Below are positions 33,699 to 43,498 of a DNA stretch of 64,000 bases, piece after piece (the stretch's first letter is position 1; every line of letters starts with the position of its first letter). The translations under genes were made by a program, and so were the position numbers. The DNA is from Gp6-AA40 sp963741135 (GTDB lineage Bacteria > Acidobacteriota > Vicinamibacteria > Vicinamibacterales > UBA2999), in assembly GCA_963741135.1 (NCBI GenBank), contig CAVUHC010000006.1, forward strand, positions 1,079,445 through 1,143,444. Direction: 5' to 3'. Under the pieces are notes generated by a model that worked only from the letters and a program-made list of their open reading frames with translations, had not been told where the DNA came from and made no database searches.

Positions 33699-34499
33699 CT
33701 ATTGGACAACCGCCGGATCGAATCCGCGCAGCGTCTGCAGATAGCGAAGGAGATCATCGAGGTCGCTGTCGCTCAGACGATCGGGGCCGAAGATCGGCAT
33801 GGCCGACTTCGTGTCGTTCTGAACCGACTTCATCTTGTCCTTCTCATAGCCCTGAATCCGCTCGCGTGTGTCCATGATCTGGACCGAGAAGAGGTCTTCG
33901 TTCTTCTTCACGCCACGAATTGGCTGTCCCGTCTGCGGCGTCAGCGTCACCGGCTCGAATCCCGCGCGGAACTCTTCGAGGCCGCGGCGAATCCGAAGCT
34001 GCATGATTTCGCGCGACCGGGCGGCGCCGACGCGCGACAAGTCGGGGCCGAGGTGTCCGCCGGCGTTGTTCACCCGATGACAGCTCGCGCAGTTCACGCG
34101 AAAGATGCGTTCGCCGTTCCGGGCATCGCCGCGCGGCGGATCGGTTGGGGCGGGAGCCGCCAGCGTACGCAGGTACGCGAGGATCTGCCACGCTTCATAG
34201 TCGAGGATGCGCGGGTTGGCCGGCATCTCGGTGCCCGGCACCCCCTCCTTGACCGTCTTGAACAGACCGGCGTCGGTCCGGCCCGATGCCCACACCTGCG
34301 TGATGTCGGGCCCGCGGACACCACGCGCGTCCATGCCATGGCATTCTGCACAGCGTCCGCGGAACAGGCCCATCCCGGCCTGAACCGCGTCCGGGTTGCC
34401 TTCGACAGGGTTCTTGGCCTGCGGCCCCTGCGCGGCGAACAGAACGCCGCCAACCACCCACAGCATTGCGACCGTCAGCACCGAGCGCGTCCAAGTCAT
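33699..34499 (-). CDS. Exported diheme c-type cytochrome
   Basis: 266 residues. ATG 34499 is preceded by GCAGGAGGAG at 6 bases and starts a signal peptide. Two class I cytochrome c domains follow: CAECH at 50-54 with distal Met in PGTEMPAN, and CASCH at 137-141 with SAMPIFG late in the chain. The layout fits cytochromes that accept electrons from quinoprotein dehydrogenases. It is co-transcribed with the PQQ enzyme immediately downstream. Confidence 0.88.
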   Translation of the reverse strand: MTWTRSVLTVAMLWVVGGVLFAAQGPQAKNPVEGNPDAVQAGMGLFRGRCAECHGMDARGVRGPDITQVWASGRTDAGLFKTVKEGVPGTEMPANPRILDYEAWQILAYLRTLAAPAPTDPPRGDARNGERIFRVNCASCHRVNNAGGHLGPDLSRVGAARSREIMQLRIRRGLEEFRAGFEPVTLTPQTGQPIRGVKKNEDLFSVQIMDTRERIQGYEKDKMKSVQNDTKSAMPIFGPDRLSDSDLDDLLRYLQTLRGFDPAVVQ

Positions 34500-34653
34500 A
34501 CGCGGCTCCTCCTGCCGTTGACTCTTATACACCTGGGCCCCGTGAAATGGGACGACATTTTCTGAGGATGAAACTCGATGAACTCCGGGCGATGGGAAGC
34601 TGGGAGTCGGAAGTAAGATTCAGACCGCCTATCAACGAAATTGGAGGTCACAA

Positions 34654-35445
34654 ATGACGAGAATCTCCCCTCGTGCCGTGGTTCCGGTGCTGCTCGTTGC
34701 GGGTGTGCTGGCAGGGTTCGTCCGGTTCGTGGCCGCCCAGACGCCCCTCGAGTACAGCTCCGAGGCGCGTTTCCAACTGGATCTCCACGTGCCCGATGCG
34801 GCTCTCGCCCCCTTTCTGCCTGCGGGCTGGGCACTCAACGTGGCGGTCCAAGGGCCGGCCAAGGATGCAAATCTGCGGGCCGTGTTCATCGACCGCGTGA
34901 CTATCAATGGGCCTGACGGGAAACCGGTCGGAAAGACCGGCTCGAACCGTCTCGTTTATCTCGTTGCTCCAGTGAAGGAGCCTGGAGGCACGAACGTCCA
35001 GCTCGTCATCGGCGGCCTCACGGAGGATCCCGCGGACGCGCCGGGGCCGTTCGGCAACTACCTGCTGGCGACGACTCACACGATGCAGCGCTCAACCGCG
35101 TCCAGTGGAAGCGGACCGATCATCGAGTCCCAGGATTGGGTTTTAGCCGCCGCCTCAGGTGAGCGCCTCGAGATGCATATCAAGTTCGAGCGCGGTGTTG
35201 GAAACAAGACCAATCCCGCGGACACGAGGTTCTACTCAGCCAGGAATCCAAATTATTACCAGATCTCCAGGCAGGAGCAGGTGCTGGACATCCTGCGCAA
35301 CGTCACGACAACTCCGCCCGACCGGGTCAAGGAGTTCTCATTCAAAGCCGGCGGGGGCAGCTACGCGAAATTGTTCGATGGAACGGAGAGATTACTGAGC
35401 TGGGACAATATTCTTTGGATCAATCGCCTGGTTCAACTTCCGTAG
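34654..35445 (+). CDS. Secreted protein, unknown function
   Basis: 263 residues. The ATG follows TTGGAGG and a signal peptide ends near FVRFVAAQT. The mature start, FQLDLHVPDAALAPFLPAGW, resembles the opening of acetoacetate-decarboxylase-like and DUF2071 proteins, which share a double-barrel fold, but no catalytic Lys or other defining motif is clear. The C-terminal part (YYQISRQEQVLDIL, EFSFKAGGGSYAKLFDGTER) is beta-rich. It opens a rightward run that continues to about 40667. Treat the fold suggestion as a guess. Confidence 0.55.
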   Translation: MTRISPRAVVPVLLVAGVLAGFVRFVAAQTPLEYSSEARFQLDLHVPDAALAPFLPAGWALNVAVQGPAKDANLRAVFIDRVTINGPDGKPVGKTGSNRLVYLVAPVKEPGGTNVQLVIGGLTEDPADAPGPFGNYLLATTHTMQRSTASSGSGPIIESQDWVLAAASGERLEMHIKFERGVGNKTNPADTRFYSARNPNYYQISRQEQVLDILRNVTTTPPDRVKEFSFKAGGGSYAKLFDGTERLLSWDNILWINRLVQLP

Positions 35446-35507
35446 TTCATCCGGCCGACGAGATGGATCCCACTGGCGCCGCACGTGTGATAATCGGCGC
35501 GAAAGTG

Positions 35508-36743
35508 ATGAAGCAGGCAGTCGCTGCTTCGGTGATTTGTATCGCGGCCGCGTGGACGCTGTGGCCGCGTACCGCGTACTCGCACAACCCGACGACCACG
35601 ACGGTCTTGTTCAATCGTGAGATCGCGTCGCTCCTCCAGCGGAAGTGCCTGCAGTGCCACGCCGACGGGAAGCTCGCGATGCCGCTCGTCACTTACGGGG
35701 AGGCGCGGCCGTGGGCGGAGGCCATCAAGGAAGAGACCCTCGCCCGCCGCATGCCGCCATGGCCGGCCCAGCGGGGGTACGGCGCGTTCTCCAACGACAT
35801 CGGCCTCACACCACGCGAATTCGAATTCCTCATTTCCTGGGTCGATGGCGGAGTGCCCGAAGGCGAAGGCGACGCGCCCGCATTCATCGACCACGGCGCA
35901 CACTGGATGCTCGGACCTCCCGATCTCGTACTGATGCCGACGTCGGGCGCGATCGTCGAAGCCGGCAGTGCTCCCGCCTTCAAGACGTTCATCATCGACA
36001 CCGGGCTGACGCGCGAGACCTGGGTTCGCGGATTCGACTTCAAGCCGGGCGACGCGCGTGTGACCCGCGCGGCGTTCTTCAGTGTGGCCGGAACGGACGG
36101 CTATCTCGGCGGCTGGACGCCATGGCAATCCTCGACGGAGCTGCCGAAGGGAGTGGCATTCAAGCTGCCACCACGAGCGCGAATCGCGGTTGACGTGCTG
36201 TACGCGGGGAGCACGAAAGCCGTGACTGATATACCCACACTCGGAATGTACGTGGTTCCGTCAGCGCCGGCTGGCGCAGTATCCACGTCCGTGTTGCAGC
36301 CCGCGAAGTTCGCCGGGCCGAGCGTACCAGGCGTGCGCGTGGCCGCGGAGCTCAAGATACCTGCGAGTCGTGCGCTAGTCTCCATCAGACCGGAGATGCA
36401 ACAGGGGGGACGGTCGCTCGAGCTGAAACTCATACGGCCTGACGGCTCACGTGAGGTTCTGCTGTGGGTGAAGAACTTCCGGCAGGACTGGCAGACACCG
36501 TATGTCTTCCGACAGCCGGTGGCACTGCCCGCGGGTTCCCTGCTCCAGGCAACGGCCTACTTCGATGCAGCGCCACCAACGTCTACGAAAGCGCCGTTCA
36601 CGATAGCGTTGAATCACTATGCTGACCAGCCTGCAACAGCGGCGCGGACCCTTCGGGTCCGCGAGGCGAGCCTGAAAGGCTCGCCCCGCAGGCCTGTCGC
36701 GAGGCTCGGCGGGGCAGGCCCCGCACGAACGACGGGGAAATAG
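35508..36743 (+). CDS. Cytochrome c fused to a copper-monooxygenase-like domain lacking copper ligands
   Basis: 411 residues. ATG 35508 (MKQAVAASVICIAAAW) begins a signal peptide; upstream frame is not coding-like. CLQCH at 47-51 and MPPW at 82-85 give one heme with a Met ligand. The rest (about 140-380) aligns with the ascorbate-dependent type II copper monooxygenase-like domain of the 37846 product. Where that protein has RRIVHHS and PHFHLRG, this one has DARVTRAAFF and SIRPEMQQGG, so the His ligands of both copper sites are gone and a structural or electron-transfer role is likely. The last 32 residues are encoded by a REP-like hairpin element (36643-36720) and are probably an add-on. The next gene starts 1 base after the stop. 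Confidence 0.75.
   Translation: MKQAVAASVICIAAAWTLWPRTAYSHNPTTTTVLFNREIASLLQRKCLQCHADGKLAMPLVTYGEARPWAEAIKEETLARRMPPWPAQRGYGAFSNDIGLTPREFEFLISWVDGGVPEGEGDAPAFIDHGAHWMLGPPDLVLMPTSGAIVEAGSAPAFKTFIIDTGLTRETWVRGFDFKPGDARVTRAAFFSVAGTDGYLGGWTPWQSSTELPKGVAFKLPPRARIAVDVLYAGSTKAVTDIPTLGMYVVPSAPAGAVSTSVLQPAKFAGPSVPGVRVAAELKIPASRALVSIRPEMQQGGRSLELKLIRPDGSREVLLWVKNFRQDWQTPYVFRQPVALPAGSLLQATAYFDAAPPTSTKAPFTIALNHYADQPATAARTLRVREASLKGSPRRPVARLGGAGPARTTGK
36643..36720. repeat. Multi-hairpin dispersed repeat read into a coding region
   Basis: CGCGGACCC/GGGTCCGCG (36643-36663) and GGCGAGCCT/AGGCTCGCC (36665-36685) are perfect hairpins with 3-base loops, followed by GGCCTG ... CAGGCC (36691-36720). The first two stems are the 13114-13156 element in reversed order. 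It supplies the C-terminal codons of the preceding gene. Confidence 0.8.
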
Positions 36744-36744
36744 C

Positions 36745-37710
36745 ATGTTGAACATCCGGCGTGCATCGCGACTCGCAGTCATGGTGATGGCTATGTGCTC
36801 AGTGAGCGCTGCGCCGCTCCAGGGCCCCTCGCCCTCGACGGCATTCACTGCGTGGTTCTGCCCGATGCATCCCGAGGTCACGGCAGCCGACCGCGGCAAC
36901 TGCAGGAAGTGCGGGATGGCGCTTGTCGCCGGCGATCCGTTCGACACCCGTGAGTACAGCATCGAGTTCTCGACGGCGCCGACAGTCGTGAAGGCAGGTG
37001 TACCGATCACGATGTTCTTTACCGTGCGCCACCCTGGAAACGGCGCTCCCATCAGGAACTTCGAGGTCGTGCACGACAAGCGGTACCACCTGTTCATCGT
37101 CAGCCGCGACATGGACGTGTTCGAGCACATCCACCCCGAGCAGCGGCCCGACGGGACATGGGCGATCGAGGTGACGCTGCCGAAGCCTGGCTACTATCAG
37201 ATCCTCTCGGACTTCCTTCCAACCGGTGGGTCGCCGCAGTTCATCGGGCGCACGCTGGTGACGGCGGACTTCGACGGAGATCTCGAGTCGCAGGCGGCAC
37301 ATCTCGAGCCGGACACCGTCGTGAACAAGACCGTCGGTTCCATCACCGCCCACCTCCAGCTCGAGCCGTCCATCCTCGTGGCAGGTCAATACGGACATCT
37401 GTCATTCGCGCTGACGGATGCGGTCACAGGCCAGCCCGTGACCGATCTCCAGCCGTACCTCGGTGCGTTCGGCCACGCGCTCATCCTGAGCGAGGACATG
37501 CTCGACTACGTCCACTCGCATCCGTTCGAAGGTCCGGAGAGCGACATCACGAGAGGGGTCGGCGGGCCGAACGTCACGTTTGAAGGCTACATGCCGAGAC
37601 CGGGCCGCTACCGCGCGTGGAGCCAGTTTCAGCGGAAAGGCCAGGTAATTACGGTGCCGTTCACGCTGAACGTCTCCACGCTCGAGGAGTCGGTGCGAGG
37701 GAATCGGTAG
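36745..37710 (+). CDS. Exported protein with heavy-metal-binding (HMBD) domain
   Basis: 321 residues with a signal peptide (residues 1-25). Directly after it comes FCPMHPEVTAADRGNCRKCGMALV, which I describe as the CPMHP and CxxCGMxL motifs of the heavy-metal-binding domain (PF19335) found on copper and silver efflux proteins. Two beta-sandwich, methionine/histidine-rich domains follow, with DMDVFEHIHPEQRPDG and LDYVHSHPFEGPESD. It sits between a cytochrome/copper-domain protein and a copper monooxygenase-like gene, so delivery or storage of periplasmic copper for that enzyme is a reasonable inference. GGGGAAA upstream overlaps the previous gene's end. Confidence 0.8.
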   Translation: MLNIRRASRLAVMVMAMCSVSAAPLQGPSPSTAFTAWFCPMHPEVTAADRGNCRKCGMALVAGDPFDTREYSIEFSTAPTVVKAGVPITMFFTVRHPGNGAPIRNFEVVHDKRYHLFIVSRDMDVFEHIHPEQRPDGTWAIEVTLPKPGYYQILSDFLPTGGSPQFIGRTLVTADFDGDLESQAAHLEPDTVVNKTVGSITAHLQLEPSILVAGQYGHLSFALTDAVTGQPVTDLQPYLGAFGHALILSEDMLDYVHSHPFEGPESDITRGVGGPNVTFEGYMPRPGRYRAWSQFQRKGQVITVPFTLNVSTLEESVRGNR

Positions 37711-37845
37711 GCGAGCCAGTCAGTAGGAAGGTCGTACGAATCCAGGTGCGCCGGGCGCTGGTCTGGGCTAAACTTCGACCAGAATTCGGACGTACACCCG
37801 GGGGGCACCTGGGTGAAGGCCCCGCACGAAACACAGGAGGCGCTC

Positions 37846-39259
37846 ATGACCGTTCGTCGGTTGCCTCGGTTGCGTATCGCTCAGACCTTTGTAGGGACAC
37901 TGGGCGCGGTTTTGGCCATGTCGGCGCCGAGCGTGGCGGCCGAAACCACCACTCGACAGGTGACGTTCTCCAAGGACGTGGCCCCCATCCTCCAGGAAAA
38001 GTGTCAGCAGTGTCATCAGCCGAATTCGATCGCGCCGATGTCGCTCATCACGTTCGAGGACGCCCGCCCGTGGGCCCGGTCGATGAAGCAACGTGTGATG
38101 ACGCGCCAGATGCCGCCGTGGCACATCGACCCGAGCGTCGGTGTTCACGAGTTCAAGAACGACATGTCACTCACCGACGCACAGATCGACACGATCGTGC
38201 GCTGGGTCGATGCGGGTGCACCGGAAGGCGACCCGAAGGACATGCCGCCGCCCAAGCCGCTCGTCACCGATAACGAGTGGCAGGGTGTGCGAGACGGCTT
38301 CGGACCGCCCGATCTCGTGATCAGATCTTCCGAGTACACGATGCCCGCGAAGCACCAGGATGTCTGGTACCGGCCGATGAGCGATATTCCCCTCACCGAG
38401 CCGCGCTGGGCCAGGATGGTTGAGATTCGACCGACCAACCTGAAGGGTCGCAGGATCGTGCACCACTCGATCGCGTATCTGGTGCTGAACAACGACCCGG
38501 AGGCGGTGAACACCGGGACAGCGAACGGCTTTGCGGCGAGCGGCCTCGGATCCCCGCCCGGTCGATCTCGTCAACAGGCGCCCGCAGTTGATGGAGTGGG
38601 CGATCGGCAAGGGGTACGACCTGTTCCGGGAAGGCACCGGCAAACTGATCCTCCCCGGCGAGAAGATCTCCTGGGATCAGCACCTTCACGCGGTCGGAGA
38701 AGAGATCACATCCGGATCTGAGATCGGGATCTGGCTCTACCCGAAAGGTCAGGAGCCGAAGAAACGGAGCTACCTGATTGCGTTCACGGGTCTCAGGAAG
38801 CAGGAATTCGTCGACATTCCTCCGAACTCGTTTGCGCAGACGGAAGGCTTCACGGTGCTCAAGGAGAATACCCTCATCACCAACTTCCAGCCGCACTTCC
38901 ATCTGCGCGGCAAGGCGATGCAGGTTGAAGCGATCCTGCCCGACGGCACGAACCAGATCGTCAGCTACGTCGGCAAGTTCAATTTCAACTGGATGACGAA
39001 CTACATCTATAAAGACGACGCGGCTCCCGTGTTCCCCAAGGGCACGGTGATCCACGTGAGTGCGTGGTACGACAACACCAGGGCGAACCCATTCAACCCG
39101 GATCCGGACCAGTGGGTGGGCTATGGGGACCGCACGGTTGACGAGATGGCGCACGCCTGGATGAACGTGGTCTATCTGAATGACGACGAGTACAAGGCGC
39201 TCGTCGCCGAGCGCAAGGCCAAGGCCGAGAAGACGACGACGGTCAGTCTTCTTAAGTAA
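37846..39259 (+). CDS. Cytochrome c / type II copper monooxygenase-like protein (one frameshift)
   Basis: About 470 residues in two frames joined near 38560. ATG 37846 follows AGGAGG and begins a signal peptide. The N-terminal cytochrome has CQQCH at 53-57 and MPPWHID. The monooxygenase-like part has GRRIVHHSIAYLV, PHFHLRGKAMQVEA and TVDEMAHAWM. These match the HH, HxH and Met ligands of the two copper sites of peptidylglycine/dopamine monooxygenases. Substrate unknown; direct electron supply by the fused heme instead of ascorbate is inferred. GGGCTAAACTTC lies 70 bases upstream, as in front of the 11926 gene. The break lies between well-conserved halves and may be a sequencing error. Confidence 0.75.
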
Positions 39260-39335
39260 GGCCGAGCCATGGATGTGGGGAACCGGGCTTCGGCTCGGCT
39301 CCCCGATCCCTTTTTATCCGCACGAGACTCCCGCC

Positions 39336-40230
39336 ATGAGGTCGCATTCCGTTCGATGGATTGTCGTGAGATGGTGCGCCGCCGTCTCGCCGCTGGCGGC
39401 GTGCTGGTGTCGGCGCAGCAGTTGCCCAGCGAACCCAGGCGGCGAATTCGGGACGAGCATCACTGGCGCGTTCGAAGGCTGGTACGACAACCCGGACGGC
39501 AGCCGCAGTTTTCTCGTCGGCTATATGAATCGGAACACGACCCAGGAGGTTGACGTCCCCATCGGGCCGAATAACCGGATCGAGCCGGGTGGCCCCGACA
39601 TGGGGCAGCCGACGCATTTCCTTCCGGGCCGGCAGTGGGGCATGTTCACCGTCACCGTGCCGAAAGACTTCACGACTCCGGATCAGCGGCTGACGTGGAC
39701 GATCGTGGCAAACGGACAGCCCATGAGCATTCCGCTCCGCCTGCATCCGGACTACAACGTCAGTCCTTTTTCCGACGTGGCTGTCAAGAACACGCCCCCG
39801 GTCCTGCGATTCGAGGAACAGGGGCCCGCCGTCCAAGGTCCGATTGCGCTGTTATCGACCGCGGTGGCACGCACCGCCTCGATCTCTGCGCCGCTCGTCC
39901 TCTCGCTCTGGGCAACAGACGATGCCAGGTTCGCGAGCGGCACGATGGCGCTCCCGCGAAACCCACCGCCTCCGGTGGAGTTCTTCTGGTCGAAGTATCG
40001 CGGGCCCGGCGACGGTGACGTTCGACAAGGCTCATCCAACGACGGAAATTCTGGCGGGCGGAGGCGTCAATGTGCCATTCCGCGGCAAAGCCACGACGAC
40101 GGCCAGGTTCAGCGAAGCCGGGTGAGTACGTTCTTCACGTCATCGGCGAATGACTACTCCGGTCAGGGCGGCGCGAGGCGAGGTGTGCTGCTGGACCACG
40201 ACGATGGTGAAGGTGTCGGTAACGCCATAG
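39336..40230 (+). pseudogene. Secreted protein of unknown function, frameshifted
   Basis: One frame from ATG 39336 encodes ITGAFEGWYDNPDGSRSFLV, GYMNRNTTQEVDVPIGPNNR and FLPGRQWGMFTVTVPKDF up to about 40005; another then gives GPATVTFDKAHPTTEIL and VNVPFRGKATTTARFSEAG, and the end (MVKVSVTP and a stop at 40230) needs one more change. The sequence is beta-rich with an N-terminal hydrophobic stretch that itself looks disturbed near 39400. I do not recognise a family name. It follows the copper-monooxygenase-like gene and may belong to the same set of exported proteins. Confidence 0.55.
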
Positions 40231-40232
40231 CC

Positions 40233-40667
40233 GTGCAACGTCCACCAACGGAGGGTGGCAGGCATCTCCTGCTCTACGACGGGGTATGCGGGCTTTGTGA
40301 TGTCCTCGTCCAGGCCGTCCTGGCTCGTGATCGGCGGGTCCTGTTTCATTTCGCGTCGCTCCAGAGCGCCGCGGCAAGGGTGACTTTGGATCGATTCGGG
40401 AGCAACCCGGACGAACTCACCACCTTCTATGTGATCACGAACTACCAAGGCGCCGAGGCGAGCCGGCTCACCAAAGGCAGCGCTGCGCTCTTCGTCATCA
40501 CGGCGCTCGGATGGCCCTGGAAGGCGGCAGGTCTGCTCAAGGTATTGCCAGACGTGGTACTGGACGGAATTTACGATTTGATTGCACGACACCGGTATCG
40601 CATCTTCGGTCGATACGAAACCTGCCTCGTGCCGCGCCCGGAATACCGAAGCCGCTTCATCGATTGA
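40233..40667 (+). CDS. Thiol-disulfide oxidoreductase, DCC family
   Basis: 144 residues from GTG 40233. HLLLYDGVCGLCDVLVQ has the DGxCxxC motif that names the DCC family (PF04134), a thioredoxin-like group. It continues LFHFASLQSAAARVTLDRFG and ends with RYETCLVPRPEYRSRFID, also typical. No signal peptide. The frame is open far upstream, but conserved sequence starts only at HLLLYDG. The start overlaps the end of the previous gene. Partner proteins are unknown. Confidence 0.75.
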   Translation: MQRPPTEGGRHLLLYDGVCGLCDVLVQAVLARDRRVLFHFASLQSAAARVTLDRFGSNPDELTTFYVITNYQGAEASRLTKGSAALFVITALGWPWKAAGLLKVLPDVVLDGIYDLIARHRYRIFGRYETCLVPRPEYRSRFID

Positions 40668-41658
40668 CTACCAGTCCTCCTTTTCGAAATGAACCTGATT
40701 GCTCTCGGCGATATGTTTCACATCTGCCATTACGGACGGATTCCCGCAGGTCAGGATCACCGAGTGTCCGGGCTCGAGTCTGTGCCGCAGACCGCTCGCG
40801 GATAGACGTGTTGCAAGCGCCGGGGCAGTCGCTCTTTCCAGTGCGGCCTTCAACCTGGACACGTCTCCTCCCTTTGCCACCGCGTCGTCCAAATCCTCCT
40901 GTTCCTTCACCGGCATCCCAAGCACGTAACGGAGCACGTTATTCGCCCGCCCTCTGCCGATGAGTGGATCCTCGAGGTCGCGTGTCGTCGGCCGGCTCAC
41001 CAAGGCTACGTAAACGAAGTCGAGGCGGCCAGCGGCCTCGATCGCAAGCAGCTCCCGGTGATAGGCCAGTTCTTCAAAGGTCCGGTTTGCGTGAATCAGC
41101 GTGTACTGAACCCCTTCCTGCTTTGCCCCCTGCGACGCTTCAAAGTCGAGTTGCTGGACCATCGACACGAATGGGGCCAGTCCAGTGCCCGTTCCGACCC
41201 AACATACGCTCTTGAACCCGGCGGCTCTCTTCGCGAGCGTGAAATCTCCCACGATGCGGTTGACGTAGGTCAGCTTGGAGTCAGACGGGTCACCGTTCCT
41301 GAACAGAGACTCGGTCAGGCGGCCCAGCTCACCCCGTTCGTCCGTCTCGAGTACCGACGTAGAACTCGAGGTAACCCTCCTGCCGAGTCGTGAAAGGGGC
41401 TGAGGCAATCGAGTAGGAGTGTGTAACCGCGCCGCGCTTAGGGGTGCCCGAACCGTCGAGATCGGCCACGTATTGCGGATGACCGTCCTGGCCGACGATC
41501 CGCTTGGTCAGCCGGCAGTTCTCACGACGAAGGGCGATGTACTGGCCCGGCTCGTAATCGGGAAAGCGGCTTCCGGTTGCCGGCATCAGCCGGAACGTCG
41601 CGAGAATATTGGAGAGGCTACGCCAATCTACGATCGTTCCTACCTTCAGGTCGGGCAT
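40668..41658 (-). CDS. Ferredoxin--NADP+ reductase family flavoprotein (one frameshift)
   Basis: Two frames make one protein of about 330 residues. From ATG 41658: MPDLKVGTIVDWRSLSNIL, DYEPGQYIALRRE and HSYSIASAPF, the FAD-binding RxYS-like motif. After a break near 41350: GFKSVCWVGTGTGLAPFVSM, the NAD(P)-binding segment, and ILTCGNPSVMADVKHIAES with a C-terminal FEKEDW. This is an FAD/NAD(P) oxidoreductase of the FNR class; cofactor preference cannot be decided. The break lies between the two domains and is probably a one-base error. Confidence 0.8.
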
Positions 41659-41686
41659 TCATTGATGATAGATGGAAAGAACTGAG

Positions 41687-42535
41687 TTAGTTCGTCGCGC
41701 TAGAGAACGTATCGCAGGCGTCGATCTCTCCGTTGTCGAGTCCACGGCGCAGCCATCGCACGCGATCGGCAGACGATCCATGTGTGAACGATTCGGGAAC
41801 AATCTGGCCCTTCGCCATCCGCTGCAACCGGTCATCGCCGATCGCGGCAGCGGCAGTCAAGCCTTCCTCGGCGTCGCCGGGCTCGAGCAGCCCCCGCTGC
41901 GCTGCGTAGTGTCCCCAGACGCCGGCGTAGCAATCCGCCTGCAGCTCGAGTCGCACTGACAGCGCATTCGCCTGTCTGTCGTTTGCGTTCGATCGCGCCG
42001 CGGTGACCTTCTCCGAGATGCCCAGCATGTTCTGCACATGATGGCCGACCTCGTGCGCGACGACATATGCCTGCGCGAAATCTCCGGGGGCGCCGAACTG
42101 CTGGTCGAGCTCCCGAAAGAACGAGAGGTCGAGATACACCTTGCGATCGGTGGGGCAGTAGAAGGGCCCGACTTCAGAGCGCCCGACGCCGCACGCCGAC
42201 TGCGTTGCGCCGTCGAACAGCACGAGCACCGGAGGCACATAGGCCTGGCCACCCTTTCGGAAAACCTCGCGCCACGTCTCTTCCGTATCGGCGAGCACAA
42301 CGGAAATGAATTCCGCCTGCGGATCCTTCTCTCGCAGGCCGGTGGTGCCGGCCGCTTGATCCTGAGGGGGGCCGGATGAACTGATGAGGTCCAGCGGGTT
42401 GGTCCCGGTAAGTGCGGAAAAAAGCAGAAGAAGGACGAGTCCACCGATCCCTCCGCCGACCGGAAGCCCCACACTCATTCCCATCCCCCGCCGATCCTCA
42501 ATGTTTCCGCTTCCGGGTCGCCCCTGCCATTTCAT
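41687..42535 (-). CDS. Neutral zinc metallopeptidase (YpfJ-like, PF04228)
   Basis: 282 residues. ATG 42535 begins MKWQGRPGSGNIEDRRG, the conserved N-terminus of this family, and is followed by one membrane helix (GLVLLLLFSAL). AYVVAHEVGHHVQNMLGI holds the HExxH zinc motif, and LELQADCYAGVWGHYA supplies the third ligand region. YLDLSFFRELDQQFGAPGDF is also characteristic. Membrane-anchored protein with unknown substrate. It diverges from the SDR gene at 42607. Confidence 0.88.
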   Translation of the reverse strand: MKWQGRPGSGNIEDRRGMGMSVGLPVGGGIGGLVLLLLFSALTGTNPLDLISSSGPPQDQAAGTTGLREKDPQAEFISVVLADTEETWREVFRKGGQAYVPPVLVLFDGATQSACGVGRSEVGPFYCPTDRKVYLDLSFFRELDQQFGAPGDFAQAYVVAHEVGHHVQNMLGISEKVTAARSNANDRQANALSVRLELQADCYAGVWGHYAAQRGLLEPGDAEEGLTAAAAIGDDRLQRMAKGQIVPESFTHGSSADRVRWLRRGLDNGEIDACDTFSSATN

Positions 42536-42606
42536 GTGTGTGCTCCTCCGCATCGTCAAATGCACGCGGGATACCGGGGTGAACGGCTCAGCTATCATTC
42601 GAATGC

Positions 42607-43383
42607 ATGGATCTCGGTCTCACCGACAGGATTGCCGTTATCACGGGGTCGAGCCGCGGGCTCGGACTTGCCAGCGCGCGGACGCTTGCCGCCGAAGGAT
42701 GTCTCGTCTGCCTGTGCGGCCGCACGGCCTCCACGCTCGAGAACGCGCGACGTGACGTCGCGAATCGGGCAGGGGGTGACGATCGCGTGATTGGTGTGGC
42801 CGCCGACGTCAGCACGCCTGAGGGAGTAAAGGCGGTGATCGACGGCGCCGTCGCCGCCTTTGGCGGCATCGACATCCTCGTCAACAACGTAGGGCTCGCG
42901 CGCGGCGCCACGATCATCGACACCAGCGATGCCGAGTGGCAGGAAGCCTTCGATCAGACGCTCTTCCCGGCGATTCGCGCCTCACGCCTCGCCGTGCCGC
43001 ACATGAAGCACCGGGGTGGCGGATCGATCGTGATCATCGCATCGGTGTTCGGCCGCGAGGCGGGCGGCCGCATGACGTACAACGCCGTCAAGGCGGCGGA
43101 GATCAGCCTGGCGAAATCGCTCGCGCAGCAGCTGGCATCGTCCAAGATCCGCGTGAACAGTGTGTCACCCGGCTCGATCCTCTTCGAGGGCGGATCGTGG
43201 TGGAAACGGCAGCAGGAGAACCCGGTCGCAATTGCCGAGTTCGTCAAGCGCGAGCTGCCCTTCGGACGGTTTGGCACCCCCGAGGAGGTCGGCGACGTCG
43301 TCGCGTTCCTCGCCTCGTCCCGCGCAAGCTGGATCAGCGGCACATCCGTCGTCGTCGACGGATCGCAGAGCCGCGCGTTCTAG
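42607..43383 (+). CDS. SDR family oxidoreductase
   Basis: 258 residues. TGSSRGLG at 13-20 is the NAD(P)-binding motif, NNVG near 99 the structural motif, and YNAVKAA with a Ser upstream (IIASVFGREAGG) the catalytic site. RVNSVSPGSI and SWISGTSVVVDG are typical of classical 3-ketoacyl-ACP-reductase-like SDRs. Substrate unknown. TATCAT lies 9 bases before the ATG and no Shine-Dalgarno is seen, so the transcript may be leaderless. Confidence 0.88.
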   Translation: MDLGLTDRIAVITGSSRGLGLASARTLAAEGCLVCLCGRTASTLENARRDVANRAGGDDRVIGVAADVSTPEGVKAVIDGAVAAFGGIDILVNNVGLARGATIIDTSDAEWQEAFDQTLFPAIRASRLAVPHMKHRGGGSIVIIASVFGREAGGRMTYNAVKAAEISLAKSLAQQLASSKIRVNSVSPGSILFEGGSWWKRQQENPVAIAEFVKRELPFGRFGTPEEVGDVVAFLASSRASWISGTSVVVDGSQSRAF

Positions 43384-43498
43384 CCACGAAGGACACAAAG
43401 ACGATTAGCCACAAAGGACACAAAGATCTCGAAGGAAAAACCATAGTGATCTTGGTGAGCTTTGTGGCCAATTCGTCTTTGTGGCCCCTCGTAGCGCG
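43384..43498. repeat. Inverted GCCACAAAGGACACAAAG repeats
   Basis: GCCACGAAGGACACAAAGA and GCCACAAAGGACACAAAGA (43383-43427) are mirrored by CTTTGTGGCC ... CTTTGTGGCC (43460-43485). The element fills the gap between the convergent stops at 43383 and 43499, and a related piece is at 44227-44312. It probably serves as a terminator-like structure. Confidence 0.7.
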
